Source: Candidatus Woesearchaeota archaeon (GTDB lineage: Archaea; Nanobdellota; Nanobdellia; Woesearchaeales; UBA12501). From it: DNA of 6,716 nt. The notes below the pieces were generated by a model. The model worked only from the letters and a program-made list of their open reading frames with translations. It had not been told where the DNA came from and made no database searches. A program made the position numbers and the translations under genes. The stretch covers positions 1-6,716 of the forward strand of contig JACOVN010000057.1 of assembly GCA_016177315.1 (NCBI GenBank), read 5' to 3'. Shown here one piece after another: positions 1 to 5,204 of this stretch. Position 1 is the first letter of the stretch, and each line of letters begins with the position of its first letter.

Positions 1-184
1 CATCCAGAGCGATGAGCAGTTTGTTCTGGATTTACTGAATGAAACCGGCGTCTTAACAGTGCATGGCTCCGGATTCGGGCAGAAGCCAGGAACACGGCAT
101 TTCAGGATTGTTTTCTTGCCGCCAGAAAAGATTCTGGAGGAGGCGTTTGATAAGTTGGAGAAGTTCATGAGGAAATATCAATAA
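1..184 (+). CDS. PLP-dependent aminotransferase (alanine aminotransferase-like), C-terminal fragment
   Basis: This is the last 60 residues of a gene that begins before the window, read in the frame starting at base 2 and ending with TAA at 182-184. The segment HGSGFGQKPG followed by RHFRIVFLPP and then EKILEEAFDKLEKF matches the C-terminal small domain of class I/II aminotransferases of the alanine aminotransferase type, where the Arg of HFRIVFLPP-like motifs helps bind the substrate carboxylate. The family transfers an amino group between alanine or a similar amino acid and a 2-oxo acid in the cytoplasm, using pyridoxal phosphate. The catalytic lysine lies upstream and cannot be seen, so the exact substrate is open. 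The stop codon directly abuts the stop codon of the convergent gene, leaving no room for a separate terminator. Confidence 0.85.
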   Translation, partial: IQSDEQFVLDLLNETGVLTVHGSGFGQKPGTRHFRIVFLPPEKILEEAFDKLEKFMRKYQ

Positions 185-1312
185 CTATTTACCGTGGCTT
201 CTTTCCCACTCTTCTAACTCTTTCACTGTCATCCCTGTTCTAAGTCCGAAGAGTGCCAAGGTCTCCTTGATATTCTGTAAACTCTTTCTTCCTAAGTTTT
301 TTATTTTCAGCAAAGCTGCATTCTCTTGCAGAGCCAGATCCGCAACAGTCCTGATGCCTGCTGGTGGTAAGTAATGTTCGCAGCGCGCAGATAATCCCCA
401 TACCTTTTCTATGGGCGTTACTAAAATATTCCTAGCTTCTGGATACGCTAGCTCTAGTGGTTTGGGAGGAACCCAGAGCTCTCCTCGCAAAATGGCTTTC
501 AAATATTCGCTCCATTTCGGCGATCGCAGTTTTCGTAACGCCTTCGCCTCAATCTGTCGTATTCGTTCTCTTTCAACAGAATATCTTTTACCCAGTTCCT
601 CTAATGTCCATTGTTCTTGCCCTCTATGGTTCCCAATTTGGAATCTTGCAGATAAGACATCTATCTCTCTTGGAGTAAGTGTTTTGAGCATATTATGTAT
701 ACTCTCTTTTAAATGCGTAAGCATATAACCTTTCTCTGCTGCATACGAGCCTCGCAAAAATGTTTCTACCCTTTCTCGGAAATAATTCAATACTTCCTTT
801 CCTTTTTCCTCTGTTATATCTTCCAGTTGGATTCTCTGTCTGTTTCTTTGCTGATAGAGGCGAAGGCTTGGCTGGATAAGTTGGACTAATATTTCCATAT
901 TTCCATACCGTTCCTCAATTTCGCGAATCCCGAACAATTCTTTATAATCTTCTTCTAAAATCTCTCCAACAAATCTTGCATAGCACGCTGTTTCTTCATC
1001 GAGAATTTCCACTTCTGCCCTTAGTTGTTTGACGATTTTTGGAAGGACAAACGCATCGAGCTTCATTACCAAGCCTTCATCTCCTGTATTGTAGTCCAGA
1101 ACCAGATGGGCTAACGAGGCATGGAGGTCTTTCTGAGGGCTCAATACAAACTCTCCTTTTCTGCGTGCAAATGCAATTCTATGGTGTATATAATTGGAAT
1201 TTACCCAATACAGCAGCGCAAGTTCTTGTTGATGCATGCCGTCATTATACAGATGCCTCATTTCCTCCCAGATTTTGGCTGCTAAAGGTCCTTCGAGCAA
1301 CGGTTTTGGCAT
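185..1312 (-). CDS. Sigma-70 region 4 / RNA polymerase alpha-CTD fusion protein, putative transcription regulator
   Basis: This 375-residue protein has three recognisable parts. Residues about 13-52 look like a helix-turn-helix (LYNDGMHQQELALLY, then HHRIAFARRKG). Residues about 199-268 are a strong sigma-70 region 4: LTPREIDVLSARF (212-224), TLEELGKRYSV (236-246), then RERIRQIEAKALRKLR (248-263). The -35-reading residues of E. coli sigma70 (R584, E585, R586, R588, Q589) correspond to R248, E249, R250, R252 and Q253. Residues about 298-361 are an alpha-CTD: LSAR (307-310), then LLKIKNLGRKSL (334-345). R265, G296, K298 and S299 of E. coli alpha correspond to R310, G341, K343 and S344, while N268 and E302 are replaced by H313 and N347. 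Residues 60-200 are helical-looking and unassigned. No sigma region 2 is visible, so it should not melt promoters as a classical sigma factor does. The start is supported by a TATA box 30 bases upstream and no Shine-Dalgarno. Presence in an archaeal setting suggests transfer from bacteria or a phage; a regulatory role is inference. Confidence 0.9.
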   Translation of the reverse strand: MPKPLLEGPLAAKIWEEMRHLYNDGMHQQELALLYWVNSNYIHHRIAFARRKGEFVLSPQKDLHASLAHLVLDYNTGDEGLVMKLDAFVLPKIVKQLRAEVEILDEETACYARFVGEILEEDYKELFGIREIEERYGNMEILVQLIQPSLRLYQQRNRQRIQLEDITEEKGKEVLNYFRERVETFLRGSYAAEKGYMLTHLKESIHNMLKTLTPREIDVLSARFQIGNHRGQEQWTLEELGKRYSVERERIRQIEAKALRKLRSPKWSEYLKAILRGELWVPPKPLELAYPEARNILVTPIEKVWGLSARCEHYLPPAGIRTVADLALQENAALLKIKNLGRKSLQNIKETLALFGLRTGMTVKELEEWERSHGK

Positions 1313-1333
1313 ATCAAGGAAGGAGGTATACCC

Positions 1334-1370
1334 CTATTTAAATCTTTCTAATTTAACTACTTTTAAATAG
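1334..1370. repeat. 9-bp inverted repeat in an A/T-rich divergent promoter region
   Basis: The arms CTATTTAAA (1334-1342) and TTTAAATAG (1362-1370) are exact reverse complements with 19 bases between them. The left arm contains the TATA box of the minus-strand sigma4/alpha-CTD gene. The stretch 1335-1375 is 36 A/T out of 41. It may be an operator for either divergent gene or simply two TATA-like boxes facing opposite ways. Confidence 0.5.
1335..1342 (-). promoter_or_regulatory. Archaeal-type TATA box of the sigma4/alpha-CTD gene
   Basis: On the minus strand the sequence reads GAAAG-A-TTTAAATA: a purine-rich BRE-like element followed by a canonical archaeal TATA box. Its first T is 30 bases before the A of the ATG at 1312, which predicts transcription starting at or next to the start codon (a leaderless mRNA). 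The bases between carry no Shine-Dalgarno sequence. Confidence 0.6.
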
Positions 1371-1393
1371 TTATTCGTTTCTCCTCGACAATC

Positions 1394-1401
1394 TTTTTAT
1401 A
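1394..1401 (+). promoter_or_regulatory. TATA box of the Nudix / membrane protein operon
   Basis: TTTTTATA lies 29 bases before the ATG at 1423, and no Shine-Dalgarno sequence precedes that ATG. The spacing predicts a leaderless transcript that would cover the Nudix gene and, one base after its stop, the large membrane protein gene. Confidence 0.6.
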
Positions 1402-1422
1402 GCTGAAAGGGTCAGTATTCCC

Positions 1423-1863
1423 ATGCCAAGAGAAACCTCTGCTGGTGTTATCATTTTCCAAAACGAAAAGCAAGACCGGAAATACTTGTTATTGCATTAC
1501 CCCGAAGGCCATTGGGATTTTGCGAAAGGCAAGATAGAACAAGGAGAAACAGAGGAGGAAACGGCGAAGCGGGAGGCAGCAGAGGAAGCAGGCATTACCC
1601 AGTTGCAATTCATTCCCGGATTCAAGGAAAAGATTTCCTGGTTCTTTCGAAGAGATGGTGTAACCATTTACAAAGAAGCAACGTTCTTCCTTGCCATGAC
1701 CAAGCAGAAAGAAGTTAAACTCTCTTACGAGCATAAGGGCTTTACCTGGTTGCCCTTTGAAGAGGCAGCGGAGAAAGTAACCTATAAGAATGCAAAGGAA
1801 TTGCTGAAGAAAGCAGAACAGTTTCTCCAGAAGAAAAGGGAACAGCTGCAAAAATATCTCTAA
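1423..1863 (+). CDS. Nudix hydrolase, Ap4A-hydrolase (dinucleoside tetraphosphatase)-like
   Basis: This 146-residue protein is one compact Nudix domain. The full Nudix box GX5EX7REUXEEXGU is present at residues 36-58: G36, E42, R50, E51, E54, E55, G57 and I58. Its glutamates bind the Mg2+ ions that drive attack on a pyrophosphate bond. The N-terminal pattern ETSAGVIIF and the run HWDFAKGKIEQGE just before the box resemble the asymmetric diadenosine tetraphosphate hydrolases (compare WDFPKGHLE-type segments), so cleavage of Ap4A or a related nucleotide in the cytoplasm is the best guess. Nudix substrates are hard to predict, however, and an mRNA-cap or dNTP role is not excluded. The last 25 residues are a charged helix. 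It is the first gene of an operon: its TAA ends one base before the ATG of the next gene. Confidence 0.9.
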   Translation: MPRETSAGVIIFQNEKQDRKYLLLHYPEGHWDFAKGKIEQGETEEETAKREAAEEAGITQLQFIPGFKEKISWFFRRDGVTIYKEATFFLAMTKQKEVKLSYEHKGFTWLPFEEAAEKVTYKNAKELLKKAEQFLQKKREQLQKYL

Positions 1864-1864
1864 C

Positions 1865-4153
1865 ATGATACCAAAGAAATATCTCATTGGCATCTTCCTC
1901 ATTTCTCTCGCTACATTGGCTTTTGAAGTTGCTCTGGTAAGGCTATTCTCCATTATTCAGTTCTACCACTTTGCCTTCATGGTCCTTTCTATTGCCATGT
2001 TCGGTATGGCTGCAGCTGGTACGGTTCTCTCTGTAAGAAAATGGGAAGGGGAAAGAGAGGAACAGTTCTTCCGTATCGCCGCACTTGGATTTCCCATTGC
2101 AGTTGTTGTTGGATTCTTTCTGGCCAATATGCTCAGCTTTGATCCCTACAAAGCCATTGTAGAACCACCTCATCTCCTTCGGCTATTGCTCTACTATCTT
2201 CTCTTCGGCATTCCCTTCTTTCTCTTCGGCGTTATCCTCACGCTTGCATTCCGGCGATTCCAGAAAGATGCAGGGAAACTTTACTGCTCTAATCTACTCG
2301 GCTCTGCCATAGGCAGTTTGCTTGCTCTGCCATTGATTGCTGTTTTCCAGGAGAAAGTCATTCTCCCTCTCGGCATCCTTGGCTTATTCGCTGCAGCTTG
2401 CTTCCTCAGGAAATGGAAAATACTCTTTGCACTTGGTATGCTCTTCCTCGCTCTCTTTTTTGTTCCCTTCCAACTCAACCTTTCAGAATACAAGGAATTG
2501 CATAAAGCTCTCCAGGTGCCCAATAGCAAGCATCTCCTAGAGAAATGGAATTCCTTCTCCAAGGTGGATGTGGTACAAAGCTCCTTTACGAGGTATGCTC
2601 CCGGCTTAAGTTCTAGATTTCAAGGAAATCTGCCAGAGCAGATTGGCATTACCATTGATGGAGGAGGAATGAATGCAATAACCGAGAGAAGAGATTTAGA
2701 ATTTTTAGAATTCCTCCCTAACACAGTTGCTTTTATTTTACACAAAGAACCCAAAGTTCTTGTGCTCAATGCAGGGGCAGGCTTAGATGTTCTCAATGCG
2801 CTCGAGCATAAAGGAACAGTTACTGCTAGTGAATCCAATCCCATTGTCATTGAGCTGCTGCAAAACCAGTATAAAGATTTTTCCGGCAATATTTACGAGG
2901 AAGCAGATGTTATCCTGGGAGAAGGCAGGAATATCATAAAACAGGAGAAACAGTACGATGCCATTATCCTCTCCTTGGCTGGAAATGTCTTAAGCAGTGC
3001 AGCAGGCTTAAGCAGTTTGGCAGAAAACTATTTGCTTACAACAGAGGCATTCCAGGATTACTACCATGCGCTCTCGGAAAATGGAATCCTGGTGATTACT
3101 CGATGGCTCGATTACCCTCCCAGAGAAGTCTTAAGATTATTTTCTCTCGCCTTGACCCTACCAGAGGCAGAGAAGAAAGCAGTACTATTTCGCTCTTGGA
3201 CAACGGTTACTCTACTTTTGAGCAAACAACCATTGGATGAAAAACAGTTACAGCGAATCAAAAATTTTACAGACAGCAACCGATTTGACCTCATCTACTT
3301 TCCAGGCAATTTTACTCCCAATATTTATGGGAAATTTCCAGAACCTTATTACTATGATGCAATTCAAGGAATACTCCAGAATGGAACTGCCTTTTATCAG
3401 GATTACCTTTTTGATGTAACCCCTGTTACCGATGATAGACCATTTTACTTCAATTTCTTCAAGTGGAGTAAGGTAAAGAAATTATTCTCCATCATTGGAA
3501 CAAAGTGGCAACCTTTCCAGGACTCTGGCTTTCTCATGCTGTTCCTGCTTATCCAGGCAGTACTCCTTGCCATTATTTTCATTCTTCTTCCATTGAAGGT
3601 TTTCCGGAAAGAGCAAGTAAGGAAAAGTTCTCTGCTTTACTTCTTCTGTATTGGATTATCATACCTCTTCCTTGAGATTGTTTTGATTCAGAAGTTTACC
3701 CTCTTCCTTGGGCAGAGTGTGTATGCCTTCTCCCTTGTTCTATTTGCCATGCTCCTCTTCTCTGGCATTGGCGCTTATTACGCTGAGCGATGGCAGCTAA
3801 AAAATGTCATGTTGATACTTTTTTCACTCATCCTTGCCTACCACTTTTCCCTTTCTCCTGTTCTAGAAACTTTCTCTCCCCTTCTTCTTTTGCAAAAGAT
3901 GTTTTTTGGAGCATTGCTGATTTCCCCTTTAGCTTTCTTCATGGGCATGCCCTTCCCTGCTGGGATAAGGCGGATTCAGAATCCATACATTTCCTGGGCA
4001 TGGGCGATCAATGGCTCTGCCTCTGTCCTGGGCAGCATCCTTGCAGTAACGATTGCGATGCATATAGGCTATTCTGTTGTCTTTCTGTTTGGAGGAGTGC
4101 TCTACATATTGGGGTGGGCGCTCATAAAAAAAGGGAATGGATCTACAGGATGA
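1865..4153 (+). CDS. Membrane protein with a central spermidine-synthase-like (SpeE-like) domain
   Basis: This 762-residue protein has about seven membrane helices at each end (roughly residues 6-202 and 555-754) and a soluble domain between them (about 205-540). The soluble part aligns with the spermidine synthase fold: ITIDGGGMNA (262-271), the nucleotide-binding VLVLNAGAGLDVL (298-310), acidic residue E323 in TASESNP, and YDAIILSLAG (364-373). The catalytic aspartate segment of true spermidine synthases (DSSDP type) is replaced by SLAGN, and the GGGDG loop by NAGAG. Polyamine synthesis is therefore unlikely, although binding of a SAM-like nucleotide remains possible. The two membrane blocks resemble each other, which suggests an internal duplication and a transporter-like body. 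Proteins with this architecture occur in bacteria and archaea, and I know of no settled function. It is co-transcribed with the Nudix gene one base upstream and has no clear Shine-Dalgarno of its own. Confidence 0.85.
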   Translation: MIPKKYLIGIFLISLATLAFEVALVRLFSIIQFYHFAFMVLSIAMFGMAAAGTVLSVRKWEGEREEQFFRIAALGFPIAVVVGFFLANMLSFDPYKAIVEPPHLLRLLLYYLLFGIPFFLFGVILTLAFRRFQKDAGKLYCSNLLGSAIGSLLALPLIAVFQEKVILPLGILGLFAAACFLRKWKILFALGMLFLALFFVPFQLNLSEYKELHKALQVPNSKHLLEKWNSFSKVDVVQSSFTRYAPGLSSRFQGNLPEQIGITIDGGGMNAITERRDLEFLEFLPNTVAFILHKEPKVLVLNAGAGLDVLNALEHKGTVTASESNPIVIELLQNQYKDFSGNIYEEADVILGEGRNIIKQEKQYDAIILSLAGNVLSSAAGLSSLAENYLLTTEAFQDYYHALSENGILVITRWLDYPPREVLRLFSLALTLPEAEKKAVLFRSWTTVTLLLSKQPLDEKQLQRIKNFTDSNRFDLIYFPGNFTPNIYGKFPEPYYYDAIQGILQNGTAFYQDYLFDVTPVTDDRPFYFNFFKWSKVKKLFSIIGTKWQPFQDSGFLMLFLLIQAVLLAIIFILLPLKVFRKEQVRKSSLLYFFCIGLSYLFLEIVLIQKFTLFLGQSVYAFSLVLFAMLLFSGIGAYYAERWQLKNVMLILFSLILAYHFSLSPVLETFSPLLLLQKMFFGALLISPLAFFMGMPFPAGIRRIQNPYISWAWAINGSASVLGSILAVTIAMHIGYSVVFLFGGVLYILGWALIKKGNGSTG

Positions 4154-4226
4154 TAAGCATTCCAAGGAGAAGTACAGAAACACCTAGGAAGCTAGCAATT
4201 TGCAATAACCTCAAGAAATAGTTCAT
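4143..4226 (-). CDS. Small 27-residue membrane peptide, coupled to the methyltransferase gene
   Basis: On the minus strand an ATG at 4226 shares one base with the TGA of the methyltransferase gene (TGATG). GGAG sits five bases before it, a good Shine-Dalgarno spacing; a second ATG three bases earlier (4229) overlaps the same stop as ATGA. The product is one hydrophobic helix that starts MNYFLRLLQIASFLGVS and ends with TAG at 4143-4145. From the Gln onward, 12 of 19 residues equal the C-terminus of the membrane protein encoded at 5205-5771 (shared Q.A.FLGVS..LLG.L, ending in L), and both end within two residues of each other. It may be a genuine small membrane protein, or the remnant of a duplicated copy of that gene. 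Its end overlaps the convergent 762-residue gene by 11 bases. Expression is not shown. Confidence 0.5.
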   Translation of the reverse strand: MNYFLRLLQIASFLGVSVLLLGMLIIL

Positions 4227-5026
4227 CATTTCTCCAAAGCCTTACTAGTTAATGGAACAAATCTCACCCCTGTAATAAACCTCGTATCTAACTCTCCATT
4301 TTCCTGTTTTGTTGCTAATGTCAATGTTTGGAATCTTGTAATGTCTCCTAAAGGAACAATCAATTTTCCTCCAGGCTTCAGCTGCTCTAGCAAAGGAGGA
4401 GGAATATGGTTGGCAGCTGCTGTAACAATAATCCTATCAAAGGGTGCTTTTTCCTTCCAACCAAAGTAGCCATCACCGTGCAACACTTGCACATTTTTGT
4501 AGCCTTGCTTCTGCAATGTTGCATTTGCCCTCTTTGCTAACGCTTCAACGATTTCTATGGTATATACCTCCGGTACGATTTCTGCAAGAATTGTAGCTTG
4601 GTAACCAGAACCAGTACCAATTTCTAAAACTCTTTCATTGCCTGTTAGGTTTAGCTCTTGTGTCATTAACGCAACAATGTATGGCTGGGAAATAGTTTGC
4701 CCATAACCAATAGGCAATGGGCTGTCTTCATAGGCTCTATGCTTCAAATCCTCTGGAACAAAATTCTGCCTGGGGATTCTTCCCATAACTGCTAAGACTT
4801 TTTCATTGGTGATATCTCTCCCTTTCAAATCCAGGTTGACCATTCTCTCACGGGCAAGAACGAGCTTTGGATCTTCTGTTGCAAATTGCTCTACGACTTG
4901 TTTCGTTGATGGTTCTTCTCTTTCTGCTTTTGTAGCTTGAGGTTCTGTATACTGCCGTTTTTCCTGACAAGCCGTAAGAAGGAGGAATAGGGTTATGGAC
5001 AGTATGATCATTGTTTTGCATCGCAT
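4226..5026 (-). CDS. pcm: Protein-L-isoaspartate O-methyltransferase, predicted lipoprotein form
   Basis: The enzyme transfers a methyl group from SAM to L-isoaspartyl residues, the first step in repair of damaged Asn/Asp sites. The catalytic domain is complete: LPIGYGQTISQP (104-115) with the family's active-site Ser/Thr segment, SAM motif I VLEIGTGSGYQ (133-143), TIEI (156-159), HGDGYFGW (183-190), then DRIIVTAAANHIPPPLL (197-213) and GGKLIVPLGD (219-228). Unusually, residues 1-20 form a signal peptide with the lipobox LTAC (Cys20), followed by a polar linker of about 40 residues. The usual enzyme is cytoplasmic and near 210 residues; here the core begins around residue 55. An internal Met62 could start a cytoplasmic form, but a TATA box about 32 bases before the ATG at 5026 supports the long form. 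How SAM would reach an exported enzyme is unclear. Confidence 0.9.
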   Translation of the reverse strand: MRCKTMIILSITLFLLLTACQEKRQYTEPQATKAEREEPSTKQVVEQFATEDPKLVLARERMVNLDLKGRDITNEKVLAVMGRIPRQNFVPEDLKHRAYEDSPLPIGYGQTISQPYIVALMTQELNLTGNERVLEIGTGSGYQATILAEIVPEVYTIEIVEALAKRANATLQKQGYKNVQVLHGDGYFGWKEKAPFDRIIVTAAANHIPPPLLEQLKPGGKLIVPLGDITRFQTLTLATKQENGELDTRFITGVRFVPLTSKALEK

Positions 5027-5035
5027 ACCGATGCA
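5017..5035. repeat. 7-bp palindrome enclosing the methyltransferase start codon
   Basis: TGCATCG, a five-base loop CATAC, then CGATGCA form a perfect 7-bp inverted repeat. On the minus strand the loop reads GTATG and contains the ATG start codon. The predicted transcription start, about 29-32 bases past the TATA box, falls at or inside it. It could be a DNA operator overlapping the start site or, if the mRNA has a short leader, a hairpin presenting the start codon. Confidence 0.55.
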
Positions 5036-5049
5036 GAGTGTTTTCGCAG

Positions 5050-5058
5050 TTTAAAAAA
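5050..5058 (-). promoter_or_regulatory. TATA box of the isoaspartyl methyltransferase gene
   Basis: The minus strand reads AAAAG-TTTTTTAAA, with the first T 32 bases before the ATG at 5026, close to the spacing seen at other genes in the window. This supports the start that includes the lipoprotein signal. It lies directly beside a plus-strand TATA-like box (5060-5067). Confidence 0.5.
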
Positions 5059-5059
5059 C

Positions 5060-5067
5060 TTTTTATA
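5060..5067 (+). promoter_or_regulatory. Possible plus-strand TATA box, divergent from the methyltransferase
   Basis: TTTTTATA is identical to the box of the Nudix operon and would start transcription near 5089. A TTG codon at 5089-5091 sits exactly 29 bases downstream, the same distance as the ATG of the Nudix gene. The transcript would be either a short mRNA or a structured non-coding RNA. The A/T tract may simply belong to the minus-strand promoter. Confidence 0.3.
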
Positions 5068-5082
5068 CCGACAGGTTGAGGT

Positions 5083-5175
5083 ATGTGGTTGTCGGTCGAC
5101 CTCCTCTGCACCTTCCTGCTCCTTTTGTTCCTCCTTACAGGATACTGCACTTCAAGGTGCAGAGGAGCTCATTGA
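5083..5175 (+). CDS. Possible small secreted or lipoprotein-like peptide, perhaps frameshifted
   Basis: From ATG 5083 (or the in-frame TTG 5089, which has GAGGT at a suitable distance and a TATA box 29 bases upstream) a 30-codon frame encodes a hydrophobic signal-like segment, LLCTFLLLLFLLTGYC, then a short tail ending at TGA 5173-5175. In the +1 frame, open across this point and ending at TGA 5240-5242, the translation continues as ALQGAEELIEAELQQEEQ followed by a Pro/Val-rich end. Joined, the two frames would give a plausible small exported protein, which hints at a frameshift, a sequence error or decay. The last 38 bases of the second frame are antisense to the 5205-5771 gene. Leucine-rich frames also arise by chance from C/T-rich DNA, and the same bases form an inverted repeat, so a non-coding RNA is an equal alternative. 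Confidence 0.22.
   Translation: MWLSVDLLCTFLLLLFLLTGYCTSRCRGAH
5101..5167. repeat. 14-bp inverted repeat with a competing inner hairpin
   Basis: CTCCTCTGCACCTT (5101-5114) is the exact reverse complement of 5154-5167, with 39 bases between. Inside, CTGCACT (5145-5151) can pair with GGTGCAG (5156-5162) around a TCAA loop, using six Watson-Crick pairs and one G-U, so the right arm has two mutually exclusive partners. There is no T-run on either side, so an ordinary intrinsic terminator is not supported. It fills most of the 178-base gap between genes. Confidence 0.5.
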
Positions 5176-5204
5176 AGCAGAGCTGCAGCAGGAAGAACAG
5201 CCAG

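Noticed and set aside
411..728. Plus-strand open frame of 105 codons
   Set aside because: It lies fully antisense to the strongly supported sigma4/alpha-CTD gene, has a low-complexity Ser-rich translation and no promoter at the right distance.
1489..1953. Minus-strand open frame of 154 codons across the Nudix gene
   Set aside because: It is antisense to the conserved Nudix domain and the start of the membrane protein; the Leu/Phe-rich translation is the shadow of Glu/Lys-rich codons.
3790..4221. Plus-strand open frame of 143 codons overlapping the end of the large membrane protein
   Set aside because: It is a frame shadow; the real frame has clear membrane helices and repeats matching the N-terminal half.
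4848..5150. Minus-strand open frame of 100 codons crossing the methyltransferase start
   Set aside because: It overlaps the signal peptide and promoter in another frame, and its Arg/Ser-rich translation resembles no domain.
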